From positions 1 to 42,214 of the forward strand of contig JAHDWN010000049.1 in the NCBI GenBank assembly GCA_023382675.1: 42,214 nucleotides of DNA. The letters are read 5' to 3'. Under the pieces are notes generated by a model that was not told the DNA's origin, did no database searches, and saw only the letters and a list, made by a program, of their open reading frames with translations. A program made the translations under genes and the position numbers. The stretch is from Anaerolineae bacterium (GTDB lineage: Bacteria > Chloroflexota > Anaerolineae > Aggregatilineales > Phototrophicaceae). Positions 31,723-40,621 of this stretch are shown here, piece after piece (positions within the stretch are counted from its first letter, which is position 1; each line of letters opens with the position of its first letter).

Positions 31723-33048
31723 ATGAACCGTCCTTCCGGCGGCATCTCCCCGCTGATTCTCATTCTGGTCGCTTTGATTGGCTTCGGCGGGCTGCTGGCG
31801 CTGAATGCGCGCCCCGTCGAACCCGTGCAGTTGATCGTGCCGACGCAGCCTGCGCCGACCCAGACTGTCAATCCCTGGCAGGCCGTCCTGGAAGCGGGCT
31901 TCGGCCAGCAGGGGACATTAGTCCCGACGATCCCGCCCGTCAGCAGCTTCGCCGCGCCGACGTTCGTCTATGAAGGCGGCGTGAGCGCGCCGATCGCGGC
32001 GGCGGATGTCGCCAGCGTGCCGACGCTCGCCATCGCCAGCGGCGCGACGCCGACCCGTCCGCTGCCAACGGCGCAACTGCTCGCCACCAATATTCCTCTG
32101 ACAGCGCAGGTCGTCAACCTGCCGACGCAGGTCTGGCAGCCGCCGCCGCTTGTCCCGCCGATCAGCCGCGATCCGCTGGGGCGCGATCATTACTATTTTG
32201 GCCGCCCGGTCGATTCCAATGCGACCAATTTCGGCATCTTCAATTACAACTACGGCAGCGATGGCCCGCAGGACGCCTGGCGCGTTCACGCCGGGATCGA
32301 CATGCCCAACACCATCGGCCAGACAGTGCGCGCCGCCGGTTCGGGCACTATCGAGTGGGCGGCGGATGGGCTGCGTGTCGAAGGCGCGACCTTCCAGAAC
32401 ACCAGCAGCTACGGCAACGTCGTTGTCATCCGCCACGATTTCGGCTATGAAGGCCACCCGCTCTTCACCCTCTACGCGCATCTGAGCGCGGTGCTCGTCC
32501 TGCCCGGCCAGCGCGTCGAACGCGGCGAGCCGATTGGGTTGGTCGGCAATTCCGGGCGCGTGACCGGGCCGCACGTCCATTTCGAGGTGCGCATGTGCCC
32601 GACGGAGCTTTGCGAAGACATCCCCGGCTATGGCGAAACCTACAACCCGCTGCTGTGGACGGTGCCCTACGTCGGTCACGGCGTGATTGCCGGGCGGCTG
32701 GTGGATGGCTTTGGCGATCTGGTCGATGATGCCGACATTACCGTGCGCAACTGGGCGCGCGGCACGGTCGAAGGTACGACCACGACCTACATCTTTCAGA
32801 ATACCGGCGTGGATGTGAATTCTGATCCGAACTGGCAGGAGAATTTCGTGCTGCCGGATGTCCCGGCAGGGCGCTACGAGGTGATCGCCAACATCAACGG
32901 CGTGCGTCTGTCACAGTTTGTCGATGTCAGCGAAGGCATGACTTCGTTCGTCGAGCTTGCGCCGCAGCCAGGCGTCACCTTCCCGCAAGATGCGCCCGCG
33001 CCGACACCGGAGCCAACCGCCGAGGACGCCGAGAGCGGCGAGGGATAA
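31723..33048 (+). CDS. membrane-anchored M23-family peptidoglycan peptidase
   Basis: Seen: 441 residues. One N-terminal membrane anchor (10-28), a Pro/Thr/Ala-rich stalk (30-145), then an M23 LytM domain (about 185-310) with Zn ligands in RVHAGIDM (H189, D193), the catalytic TLYAHLS (H253) and GPHVHFEV (H284, H286). All required residues are present, so it should be an active endopeptidase for peptidoglycan turnover. A C-terminal domain (about 330-420) looks like a carboxypeptidase-regulatory/Ig-like module (GRLVDGFGDLVDDADITVRN...LPDVPAGRYEVIANING), and the tail is acidic and PTPEPT-like. The ribosome site is weak. Confidence 0.9.
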   Translation: MNRPSGGISPLILILVALIGFGGLLALNARPVEPVQLIVPTQPAPTQTVNPWQAVLEAGFGQQGTLVPTIPPVSSFAAPTFVYEGGVSAPIAAADVASVPTLAIASGATPTRPLPTAQLLATNIPLTAQVVNLPTQVWQPPPLVPPISRDPLGRDHYYFGRPVDSNATNFGIFNYNYGSDGPQDAWRVHAGIDMPNTIGQTVRAAGSGTIEWAADGLRVEGATFQNTSSYGNVVVIRHDFGYEGHPLFTLYAHLSAVLVLPGQRVERGEPIGLVGNSGRVTGPHVHFEVRMCPTELCEDIPGYGETYNPLLWTVPYVGHGVIAGRLVDGFGDLVDDADITVRNWARGTVEGTTTTYIFQNTGVDVNSDPNWQENFVLPDVPAGRYEVIANINGVRLSQFVDVSEGMTSFVELAPQPGVTFPQDAPAPTPEPTAEDAESGEG

Positions 33049-33051
33049 AAA

Positions 33052-33073
33052 ATGGGGCGACCGCGCGCCCCAT
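33052..33073 (-). terminator. intrinsic terminator of the AAA+ gene
   Basis: Perfect stem atggggcg / cgccccat with a 6-nt loop. On the minus strand it is followed by tttttatcc, and it lies 11 nt after the AAA+ stop. It may also help end the convergent M23 transcript. Confidence 0.8.
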
Positions 33074-33083
33074 CTTGAACTGG

Positions 33084-34448
33084 CTACAGATTGACGAAAT
33101 ACGAGGCCGCCGCCCGGTCGAGCAAATCCTTGGTCAGCACCGGCGGTTTGTTCAGATAGATTGCGATATCCAGAAGCTGCGTAATAATGTCGCGCGGATG
33201 CACAGCGCGCAGCGGACGCTCGTGCTTGATGTACCATTCTTTCAATAGGTACGCCAATCCCTGCTCATCGTAACGGACGCCCTTGGCATCACACACCCGC
33301 TTGAAGATGTCACGGAACTGATCGTATGATGGGTCGCCGATTTCGATCTTGTGGCGAATACGGCGTAAGAACGCCTCGTCCACCAGGTCGCGCGGCTCCA
33401 GGTTGGTCGAAAAGACGATCATGACGTAGAAGGGTAGTTCGATCTTGCGTCCGGTCGCCAGCGTGAGGAAGTCCACGCCTTTTTCAAGCGGCACGATCCA
33501 GCGGTTGAGCAGGTCACGCGGGCGCACCTGCTGGCGGCCAAAGTCGTCGATCAGGAACATGCCGCCGTTGGCTTTGACCTGGAACGGCGCTTCATAGAAC
33601 TTGTTGATCGGGTCATAGACCAGATCCAACCCCGACAGCGTCAACTCGCCACCAACCATGATCACCGGGCGGCGGATCTTGACCCAGCGCGGGTCGGAAA
33701 TCATGCCGGTGCCGTAGCGCACGCGCTCGGTCTGCTCGACAACCTCGTGATTCACGCCGTCGAAGATGCGAATGACCTGCCCATCCACGTCAAGCGCGTA
33801 GGGGATGTACATATCCTTGCCCAGGATCAACCGGCCAACCGTCTCGGCAATCGTCGTCTTACCGTTGCCGGGCGGCCCGTAGAGAAAGATCGACTTGCCG
33901 GAGTTGACCGCCGGGCCAACGCGCCCCAACATCTCGTCCGAAATGACCAGATCGCGCAAGACCTGGCGCAGTTGCTCCTCGTGGATGATGCTCTTCTCAC
34001 GGTTCTGCGCGTGCATCGCGGCGATATACTGCTCCAGCGTGACCGGCGCTGGCCCGGCATACTGCGAGCGATCAATCGCTTCGCGCGCCTTTTCTGCGCC
34101 GCGCTGGGAGATCACAAACTGGTACCCGGCTTCGCCCAGGCCGCCCGCACCGCGTACCTCGACCATCTTTTCGCGCTTGAGAAATTCCATCACGTCTTCG
34201 AGCACGCCGGTATAGGGCAGCTTGACGATGTCGGCGATGGCGTGCCCCGCCAGATAACCGCCGAAGTACAACACCTTGAGTACCAGGTCTGCTATTGAGA
34301 GCAAATTCAGACCCGTATCGTTGAGTGATGACAGCGGCGGCGGGGACCATACGTCGCCATTCAACTCGCCCGTTGCCCGGGGCATTTGCCCGGTAGTGTT
34401 CTTAATGGAGCGGATGCCGGAACCAGAATTCGCTGGACGGTCGGACAT
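33084..34448 (-). CDS. AAA+ ATPase with N-terminal winged-helix-like region
   Basis: Seen: 454 residues. An N-terminal helical, winged-helix-like part (about 40-125: LSIADLVLKVLYFGGYLAGHAIADIVKLPYTGVLEDVMEFL), then the AAA+ core: Walker A GPPGNGKTT, Walker B MFLIDDFGRQ with Asp in place of the usual Glu, sensor-1 IVFSTN and an arginine-finger-like FLRRIRH. A C-terminal lid follows. Function is unknown to me; similar proteins occur widely in Chloroflexota, Planctomycetota and deltaproteobacteria. ATG at 34448 is preferred to ATG at 34457 because GAGGGA then has an 8-nt spacing. It is divergent from the MBL gene; a 26-bp inverted repeat lies between. Confidence 0.8.
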   Translation of the reverse strand: MSDRPANSGSGIRSIKNTTGQMPRATGELNGDVWSPPPLSSLNDTGLNLLSIADLVLKVLYFGGYLAGHAIADIVKLPYTGVLEDVMEFLKREKMVEVRGAGGLGEAGYQFVISQRGAEKAREAIDRSQYAGPAPVTLEQYIAAMHAQNREKSIIHEEQLRQVLRDLVISDEMLGRVGPAVNSGKSIFLYGPPGNGKTTIAETVGRLILGKDMYIPYALDVDGQVIRIFDGVNHEVVEQTERVRYGTGMISDPRWVKIRRPVIMVGGELTLSGLDLVYDPINKFYEAPFQVKANGGMFLIDDFGRQQVRPRDLLNRWIVPLEKGVDFLTLATGRKIELPFYVMIVFSTNLEPRDLVDEAFLRRIRHKIEIGDPSYDQFRDIFKRVCDAKGVRYDEQGLAYLLKEWYIKHERPLRAVHPRDIITQLLDIAIYLNKPPVLTKDLLDRAAASYFVNL

Positions 34449-34511
34449 AACGTTCATCCCTCAGGGTGGACTATAAATGCGAAACATCATACATAACGAT
34501 TGTATTGTAAC

Positions 34512-34537
34512 ATGGTCATCTTATTCGAGATGACCAT
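34512..34537. promoter_or_regulatory. 26-bp inverted repeat upstream of the AAA+ gene
   Basis: Perfect 10-bp arms atggtcatct / agatgaccat with loop tattcg, in the 34449-34724 spacer between divergent genes. Good operator or cruciform candidate. A TATGAT at 34675-34680 may be the -10 of the MBL gene, but no -35 is clear. Confidence 0.45.
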
Positions 34538-34724
34538 AATCCCTCAACGTTCGCTCTGGATTGTGCTATGTCGGATCGTATTTCTGGCTCACGGATTCGG
34601 TAGTATTTCGTTAGATTAAGGTTACAAAACTTGAGGAAACACGGAAACATCGCTAAAGTTACGGCGGTTTCGGGTATGATGGGCGAATGCACTTTTCCGG
34701 AAGCATTTGGGAACCTGAACATCT

Positions 34725-35360
34725 ATGCTTGATCGTATACAGTGGTATGGTCACGGTAGTTTCTCCATCGATGCGACGCCGCGCATCTATATTGATCCGC
34801 GTCGCATCCCGCGAACGGAGGAACCCGCAGACATTATCCTGCTGAGTCATCATCACCACGACCATTTTTCCCCGGCTGATGTCGAAAAATTGTCGAGTAC
34901 ACACACCCTGATCATGGGCAACGAGCGGGTCGCGCGTGAGCTTCCGCGCTGTACGGTGCTGCGTCCCTGGCAGAGCGTCTCGTTCGGGCGTGTTTGCATC
35001 AAAGCGGTGCCGGCCTATTCGCCGAAAGACTCACGTCATCCGCGCGAAGATGGCGGCCTGGGCTTTGTCATCTCGGTCAATTACTACGACATCTACTATG
35101 CGGGCGATACGCAGATCATCCCGGAGATGACGCAGATCCGACCGGACATCGCGCTGCTGCCGATTGATGGCCGGGGCACGCTCAACGTGAGCGAGGCTGC
35201 CGAGGTTGCGCGCCTGATGCGTCCGCGTTGGGTCATTCCCTACAATTGGGGCGCCAACGTGAGCGGGGCGAACCGCATCGACGCCCAACGCCTCGTCCAG
35301 GAAGTCAAAGACTCGACGCAGGTGATCATGCCGGGAATGCAGTTGGCATCCGCCAGCTAG
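34725..35360 (+). CDS. metallo-beta-lactamase-fold hydrolase
   Basis: Seen: 211 residues, compact MBL fold. Metal motif HxHxDH at H42-x-H44-x-D46-H47 in SHHHHDHFSP, YAGDTQ for the bridging Asp, and LLPIDGRGTLNVSEAAE. It resembles the UPF0173/L-ascorbate-lactonase-like group, hydrolases of unknown substrate. No signal peptide. A strong terminator follows, shared with the convergent DtxR-family gene. Confidence 0.88.
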   Translation: MLDRIQWYGHGSFSIDATPRIYIDPRRIPRTEEPADIILLSHHHHDHFSPADVEKLSSTHTLIMGNERVARELPRCTVLRPWQSVSFGRVCIKAVPAYSPKDSRHPREDGGLGFVISVNYYDIYYAGDTQIIPEMTQIRPDIALLPIDGRGTLNVSEAAEVARLMRPRWVIPYNWGANVSGANRIDAQRLVQEVKDSTQVIMPGMQLASAS

Positions 35361-35384
35361 CCTGCGGCATTGCTGACGAAATAG

Positions 35385-35409
35385 AAAAGGGCTTTACGGC
35401 CCTTTTTTT
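35385..35409. terminator. bidirectional intrinsic terminator
   Basis: Stem aaagggc / gcccttt with a 6-nt loop, followed by seven T on the plus strand and by tttt on the minus strand. It separates the convergent MBL and DtxR-family genes. Confidence 0.9.
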
Positions 35410-35416
35410 GTCGAAT

Positions 35417-36100
35417 TCAGACGAGTTCGTATTCGTCTTGCGAGCACACCCGCAGCACACCGGCCAACTCATAGCCGATCATGGTGTTTGCGCCGTCCAA
35501 ATCCAATTGCAGCGGCCCATGAAACGGTGCGCGCGCTACCAACCGGAAGTGCTTGCCCGGCTTCAGTCCCAGCTCGCCCAGATAGGCGAGACGCTCGCCG
35601 TCGTGGGTGTTGACGCGGCTGATGACGTATTCTGCGCCCGGCTCGACTTCGCTCAGCGGCAGATCGCGCACGCGCGGCATCACACCGTCAGCGCTGGGGA
35701 TCGGTTCGCCATGGGGGCAGCGGCGCGGGTTGCCCGCCATGACCGCCATCCGTTCCACGACCGTATCGCTGACCACGCCGCCGAAAGAGTCGGCTTCGTC
35801 GTGAACTTCGTGCCAATCAAAGCGCATCACGTTAACGAGGAAGCTTTCCACCAGCCGATGGCGGCGGATGTTCGCCAGCGCCTCACGTTCGCCCGCCGGA
35901 GTCAGGATGATCCCGCGATACGGCTCGTGGTCGAGATAGCCCGCGTCTTTCAGCCGCTGCACCATGCGCGTCACTGCCGGCGCAGACACCTTGAGCGCCT
36001 CTGCCAGCGACGATGTAGAGACGTAAGGATCATTCGGTTGATAATAGGCGAGACGATAGGCCTCCGCCAGATATTCCTGCATCGAATCGGTGGCGCTCAC
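35417..36100 (-). CDS. DtxR/MntR-family regulator with an altered metal site
   Basis: Seen: 227 residues from GTG at 36100 (AGAGG 5 nt upstream; a TTG at 36118 is the alternative). Winged helix with VSAPAVTRMVQRLKDAGYL, dimerisation/metal domain, and a C-terminal FeoA/SH3-like domain. Alignment with Corynebacterium DtxR is colinear through [20 protein letters not shown]. H79, E83 and H98 are kept (H81, E85, H100 here), but C102, E105 and H106 read D104, G107, G108, so the primary metal site cannot form as in DtxR. A CPHGEPIP motif follows. It may sense another metal or ligand, or use the ancillary site only. Confidence 0.88.
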   Translation of the reverse strand: MSATDSMQEYLAEAYRLAYYQPNDPYVSTSSLAEALKVSAPAVTRMVQRLKDAGYLDHEPYRGIILTPAGEREALANIRRHRLVESFLVNVMRFDWHEVHDEADSFGGVVSDTVVERMAVMAGNPRRCPHGEPIPSADGVMPRVRDLPLSEVEPGAEYVISRVNTHDGERLAYLGELGLKPGKHFRLVARAPFHGPLQLDLDGANTMIGYELAGVLRVCSQDEYELV

Positions 36101-36360
36101 ATCGCCCTCTTCTGTCAATTATGCTCATCTCAATCATCATAAAATATAGAGTTTCCCGCCAGCTTTCGCAAGCGTTAAATTTTGAGTTGTAGCCGGTTAC
36201 ACATGAAACGTTCAGCTTTCTCGTCTTAATGTTGACTTGCCGGGATAGGCGCGGCGCTGTAGCGACCGGCGCGCCGTATTGCCGCCACCCATAGCCAACC
36301 GCCACTCGATGTGCTACACTCGCCCAGGTTGTGACATTTTTCAAACGGGGGCATAACGCT

Positions 36361-37359
36361 ATGCAGCGGCGGTCGCTCATTCTGTTCGTTTTGTTCAACA
36401 TTCTCATCTCGTTGGGCGTGGCGCTGGGCGTCATCTGGTACATGAATTCGCGCAGCCCCGCCGCCGCACCCGCCCAGTTGATTACCGTCGAAATCCGCAT
36501 CACCAATACGCCTGATCTGAGTGCGACCGTCCCTGTGCGCATCATCACCGCAACACCACAACCGGGGGCGCTCCAGAATACGCCGGCTGAAGTCGCCGAC
36601 CTGCCCACCGATCTGCTGTCGGGCGGTGGCAATAACCTCGGCACCCCCCTGCCTACCATCGACGCCCAGGCATTGGGCGCAAGCGCGGCGCTCGCCGAAA
36701 CCGCAACTGCGCTGCCCGAATTCTGTATCCCGCACGTGCTCAAAGAAGGCGATACACCCTTCGGTGTCGCCGAAATCTACCAGGCCGATCCCTTCCGCCT
36801 GCTCGAAGTCAATGGGCTTGACGAAGCCACATCCGCTTTCTTGCAGGTGGGCGACGTGTTGATCGTACCGCTGGATGGCTGTCCATTGGGGCTGCCGGTG
36901 ACGGCGACACCACCACCGACCGAAACGCCAACCGACGAAGCGTTGACGCCGACGCCCTCCTTTACGCCACCGCCAACAGCCGCTGCCGCCACCAACACGC
37001 CAACGGTCACGATCCAGCCGACCATTACCCTCGCGCCGACGGCAGCGAACGCCGTGATCCGCATCGTCGAGGTGCTCAACGTCGGTGACGTGACCGCCGA
37101 AGCCGTGACCATCCGCAATACCGGCCAGATCACCAACATCGCCAACTGGACGCTGAGTGACGATGACGGCAACACCTACACGTTCGCCGAGCAGCGTCTG
37201 TTCACCAACGCCCAGATCACGCTCTACACGCGCATCGGCACGAACAGCCCGGTCGCGCTCTACTGGGGCCGCGATCAGGCGGTCTTCGAGCCGGGCGACG
37301 TGATCACACTGCGGGATGCGGCGGGCGCGGTCCAGGCGACGTACCGCGTGCCGGGCTAG
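36361..37359 (+). CDS. membrane-anchored LysM plus lamin-tail-domain protein, paralogue 1
   Basis: Seen: 332 residues. An N-terminal membrane anchor (6-27), a Thr/Pro linker, a LysM-like domain (about 124-172: HVLKEGDTPFGVAEIY...VGDVLIVP) bracketed by cysteines C122 and C174, a second TPTP-rich linker, and a C-terminal lamin-tail (LTD) domain (about 232-332). Probably binds peptidoglycan or another glycan outside the cell. GGGGG lies 10 nt before the ATG at 36361. The LTD part is almost identical in DNA to the next gene. Same strand as paralogue 2, 13 nt away, so one operon. Confidence 0.85.
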   Translation: MQRRSLILFVLFNILISLGVALGVIWYMNSRSPAAAPAQLITVEIRITNTPDLSATVPVRIITATPQPGALQNTPAEVADLPTDLLSGGGNNLGTPLPTIDAQALGASAALAETATALPEFCIPHVLKEGDTPFGVAEIYQADPFRLLEVNGLDEATSAFLQVGDVLIVPLDGCPLGLPVTATPPPTETPTDEALTPTPSFTPPPTAAAATNTPTVTIQPTITLAPTAANAVIRIVEVLNVGDVTAEAVTIRNTGQITNIANWTLSDDDGNTYTFAEQRLFTNAQITLYTRIGTNSPVALYWGRDQAVFEPGDVITLRDAAGAVQATYRVPG

Positions 37360-37372
37360 TGGAGCAGCGATC

Positions 37373-38686
37373 ATGAAGGCTTTAGCCTGGGTTGCTCTTG
37401 GTGTGCTGCTGATTGGGGGTACGGTCGTGTCGGCGCAGGTCGATACCCCTATCGCGGAATGCTCAATCGAAGAACAGCAGCAAGTGCGGACGCTCATTCG
37501 CGCTACTGTGGATGATTTGCAGGAACTTCTGACCGAGTTTTCTGCCATTGACCGCGATGTTGACCTGCAAAGACTCCGCAGTGAGCGCATGGCGCTGCTT
37601 CTGCAAATCGAAGCGCTGCAAACCAGATGGTGGGACGAAATCGCGCCCCAGATGCCAGCTTGCAGCGAGGCGATCGCCGTTACAACACGGATGGGACGTA
37701 TCGTTGATGAATTGCTGATTTCAAGTTCGCTGATGCAAGTCATCTTGCAGGCGAACTTGAGCCAGCTTGATACCATGCGATTGTTGGGTGAACGCTTGCA
37801 GGAGCGAAATACACGGCTGCTTGAGGCCATCCAAGGGGTAAGGTCATTGGGAATTGGGTTGGACGTGGCAACGCCCACTCAAGCGCCTGTGCTGGTGGTA
37901 ACGGTGGTCGTGATCGTGACCGCTACACCTGATCTGAATGCGACAATCCCTGTTCGGATTGTCACCGCTACCCCACAGCCAGGTGAGAGCCGGACTACGC
38001 CGCCGGGAACTAGCACCGGCACACCCATGCCAACAATCTTAGAAGCCAGCGAATCGTTTGCCGAAACCGCAACGGCGCTGCCCGAATTCTGCCTACCGCA
38101 CATCTTGAAAGAAGGGGATACGCCGTTTGGTATCGCGGAAATGTATCAGGCCGATCCCTTCCGCCTGCTCGAAGTCAACGGGCTTGACGAAGCTTCAACC
38201 GCTTTCTTGCAAGTAGGTGACGTGTTGATCGTGCCGCTGGATGGCTGCCCATTGGGGCTGCCGGTGACAGGTGCACCGACCGAGGACGCGCTGACACCGA
38301 CGCCTGCATTGACGCCGTCAGCAGCCGCTGTGGCTACCATTACGCCGACGATTACCCTCGCGCCGACAGCCGCGAATGCCGTGATCCGCATCGTCGAGGT
38401 GCTCAACGTCGGTGACGTGACCGCCGAAGCCATGACCATCCGCAACACCGGCCAGATCACCAACATCGCCAACTGGACGCTGAGTGACGATGACGGCAAC
38501 ACCTACACGTTCGCCGAGCAGCGTCTGTTCACCAACGCCCAGATCACGCTCTACACGCGCATCGGCACGAACAGCCCGGTCGCGCTCTACTGGGGCCGCG
38601 ATCAGGCGGTCTTCGAGCCGGGCGACGTAATCACGCTGCGCGACGCGGCGGGCGCGGTCCAGGCGACGTACCGCGTGCCGGGCTAG
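37373..38686 (+). CDS. secreted LysM plus lamin-tail-domain protein with helical N-domain, paralogue 2
   Basis: Seen: 437 residues. A cleavable signal peptide (1-21, VSA-QVD), a helical N-terminal domain of about 150 residues with cysteines in AECSIEEQQ and PACSEA and a heptad-like LLQIEALQTRW stretch, a TATP-type linker, then the same Cys-LysM-Cys and LTD modules as paralogue 1. GGAG lies 9 nt before the ATG; the gap to the previous stop is 13 nt. The longest run of identical DNA with paralogue 1 is 182 bp in the LTD, while the linker and N-terminal parts are unrelated. This points to a tandem copy with a swapped N-terminus and gene conversion at the 3' end. Confidence 0.85.
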   Translation: MKALAWVALGVLLIGGTVVSAQVDTPIAECSIEEQQQVRTLIRATVDDLQELLTEFSAIDRDVDLQRLRSERMALLLQIEALQTRWWDEIAPQMPACSEAIAVTTRMGRIVDELLISSSLMQVILQANLSQLDTMRLLGERLQERNTRLLEAIQGVRSLGIGLDVATPTQAPVLVVTVVVIVTATPDLNATIPVRIVTATPQPGESRTTPPGTSTGTPMPTILEASESFAETATALPEFCLPHILKEGDTPFGIAEMYQADPFRLLEVNGLDEASTAFLQVGDVLIVPLDGCPLGLPVTGAPTEDALTPTPALTPSAAAVATITPTITLAPTAANAVIRIVEVLNVGDVTAEAMTIRNTGQITNIANWTLSDDDGNTYTFAEQRLFTNAQITLYTRIGTNSPVALYWGRDQAVFEPGDVITLRDAAGAVQATYRVPG

Positions 38687-38697
38687 CGAGCCATTGA

Positions 38698-39630
38698 TCA
38701 CGCCAGCGCATGATCTGCAATGGACGTGCTGCTGGTGGCCTCCAGGAACTCGCTCACCAGCCGGGCGTGCAGATCGGGAGCATCCAGCCAGGGCAGATGG
38801 CCGGATGACGGGAACAGCTTGAGGGCGGCGTCCGGCTGCGCCGCGGCGCACATCTTCGCAACCTCAGCGCCTCCAAACGGATCGTCCTCGCCCCACAGGT
38901 AGAATGTGGGCGGCGTGATCTGGCGCAGAAAATCAGCACCATAGCGATACTGGCGCACCCGCCGGGACAGATTGCGGTTCAGGCTGTTTTCATGGCGCAT
39001 CGTAGCGGTGAACTTGAGCAGCGCGTCGCGCCAATCCATCACTGCAAACTCGAACTGGCCCCGATCCATGCTGGCTGCATGACCCAGGTGGCGGAAGGCC
39101 GCTCGTGAAGAGGGCGTGATGGGTGCGAACGCGCCTACAACTGACCAGAATAGATTGTACGGCGGGACGCGGAAGCCCTCGACGAAGGCTGGGCAGCCTT
39201 CCAGCGCCAGCCGCGCCACCCGTTCTGGCTGCGCGTGAGCGAAATACAAGGCGAGCGCGCCGCCCAGGGAACTCGCGACGATAGCCGCCCGCGACAGGCC
39301 CAGGCCATCCAGAGTCAGCGCCAACAAATCAGCGCCGAATTCCCGCAGATCGAGATCGCTGTAGTCGACCGGCTCACTCAGGCCGCAGCCAGGCCGATCC
39401 AGAATCAGACAGCGGCAACTGGTCAGGCGGGCGGCCAGCGGTGCCCACTTGGAACCGGCATTCGGGCTGCCATGCACAAACAGCACGGGGTCACCCTGTC
39501 CCAGTTCCAGCACGCGCACGCGGCTGTTGAGCCTAGGCAGATCAACGAAATGCTCCACCGGCGTGACGCCATAATGATCCCAGAGGCGCTTTTCAGCGGC
39601 TCGATAATGGTCGATGTTGTGCGCATCCAT
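38698..39630 (-). CDS. alpha/beta hydrolase
   Basis: Seen: 310 residues, single alpha/beta-hydrolase domain. Oxyanion HGSPN (53-57), nucleophile S121 in ASSLG, acid D250 in GEDDPF and base H278 in SSGHLPW. Substrate unknown; ester hydrolases and meta-cleavage-type hydrolases share this layout. ATG at 39630 is chosen for AAGGA about 9 nt upstream; the upstream part of the open frame is not supported. Convergent with the LysM gene, 11 bp apart. Confidence 0.88.
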   Translation of the reverse strand: MDAHNIDHYRAAEKRLWDHYGVTPVEHFVDLPRLNSRVRVLELGQGDPVLFVHGSPNAGSKWAPLAARLTSCRCLILDRPGCGLSEPVDYSDLDLREFGADLLALTLDGLGLSRAAIVASSLGGALALYFAHAQPERVARLALEGCPAFVEGFRVPPYNLFWSVVGAFAPITPSSRAAFRHLGHAASMDRGQFEFAVMDWRDALLKFTATMRHENSLNRNLSRRVRQYRYGADFLRQITPPTFYLWGEDDPFGGAEVAKMCAAAQPDAALKLFPSSGHLPWLDAPDLHARLVSEFLEATSSTSIADHALA

Positions 39631-39769
39631 ACTCGAATTCCTTTGCGCTGCTGCCGAGAAACCACCTGCACAGCCGCCCCGCCCAGGGCAATGTGCATCG
39701 CGATCCAGCAGCGCCACTCTAAGAAATAGATAGCCTGATTCATATCAGGACGATCCTCAGGTCGGAATC

Positions 39770-39838
39770 ATGAAAAAGGATGATTTCCTGGTTGATCTTT
39801 TTGTCCGTGGTGCTGTGTGCAGGCGCGATAGGTATTGA
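39770..39838 (+). CDS. possible 22-residue small ORF
   Basis: ATG at 39770 gives MKKDDFLVDLFVRGAVCRRDRY then TGA, in the 302-bp spacer 39631-39933. A poor AGG lies about 10 nt upstream. The frame is short and could be chance; a small hairpin (cctgat/atcagg, 39734-39749) precedes it. Nothing else is seen in the spacer. Confidence 0.15.
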   Translation: MKKDDFLVDLFVRGAVCRRDRY

Positions 39839-39933
39839 GGCGCGAACCGCCTGATCGCACTTCATTAGGCGCACGAACAGGCAGTCGTCGAGTCAGATGC
39901 TGTGCTTATCTCGCGCGAGCTGGCGAGTGCCGG

Positions 39934-40527
39934 TCAACCGCCAGCAGGCTCGGCGGTGACTTCCGGCGTCGCGGCGGCAGCGGCTTCCGGTGTCACTTCT
40001 GGCGTGACTTCAGGTGTGGGATCGGCAGTGACAGGCACTGCCGGGTCGCTCGGCGCGCTGGCGGCATACCAAGTCACGTAGATGGCGATGCCGAGCAGCG
40101 CTGCAATCAGCCACCCGGCGAGCGTGAAGCGCATGAAACGTTTGATGTTGCGGACTTTGAACCAGGCGGGCAGCTGCTTCTCGAACCACATGCGGATGAC
40201 GAGATAGGTGGCGACGATCTGCGCCAGCCCGCCGATGACGAGGTGCAGGGTCGGCAGCAGGTAGCGCGGGTTGTTCAGATTCTGGCCGAGCGACGGCAGC
40301 ACGTTTTGCCGGTAGGAGACGAACATCAGGAAAGCGATCAGCAACCAGTTGAAAAGCGTGATCGCCGTCATGATCGGCTTATGATGGCTGTCGAAGCGCT
40401 TGCGCCGGGCGTAGAAGAACCCGATCAGCATCGCCGGAACCAGCAGCAAGACGTAGGCCAGTAATGTGAGATCAGCGAGCATACTCGCGCCGGTGCCTAA
40501 GAAGCCCGGCTGCATCCGCAAGTCCAT
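39934..40527 (-). CDS. DUF420-like membrane protein
   Basis: Seen: 197 residues with four or five membrane segments (about 16-36, 48-69, 85-108, 131-151), HHKPIM and PTLHLVIGGLAQIVATYLVIRMW, which fit the DUF420 family of small cytochrome-oxidase-locus-associated membrane proteins. The C-terminus is an Ala/Pro/Thr-rich tail with EVTPEVTPEAAAA-type repeats, probably outside the membrane. ATG at 40527 is chosen because GGGGGAG has a 9-nt spacing. Function unknown. Divergent from the lipoprotein gene. Confidence 0.72.
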   Translation of the reverse strand: MDLRMQPGFLGTGASMLADLTLLAYVLLLVPAMLIGFFYARRKRFDSHHKPIMTAITLFNWLLIAFLMFVSYRQNVLPSLGQNLNNPRYLLPTLHLVIGGLAQIVATYLVIRMWFEKQLPAWFKVRNIKRFMRFTLAGWLIAALLGIAIYVTWYAASAPSDPAVPVTADPTPEVTPEVTPEAAAAATPEVTAEPAGG

Positions 40528-40558
40528 AGCCACTCTCCCCCTGTGCGTATGTTTGGAG

Positions 40559-40588
40559 TTGCACGAATATCGTGACCAGGTCTATTCT
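40559..40588 (+). promoter_or_regulatory. candidate promoter of the lipoprotein gene
   Basis: TTGCAC (40559-40564), 18 bp, TATTCT (40583-40588), 33 nt before the start codon. Confidence 0.4.
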
Positions 40589-40621
40589 AAACTGAATCAC
40601 CTTTCTGGAGGAAACGAACGC

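Noticed and set aside
36226-37878. Minus-strand ORF of 550 codons across both LysM genes
   Set aside because: Low-complexity antisense frame; the plus-strand frames have anchors, LysM and LTD modules, and ribosome sites.
39631-39933. tRNA or structured RNA in the spacer
   Set aside because: Only a weak 6-bp stem; no cloverleaf, no TTCGAATC-type arm.
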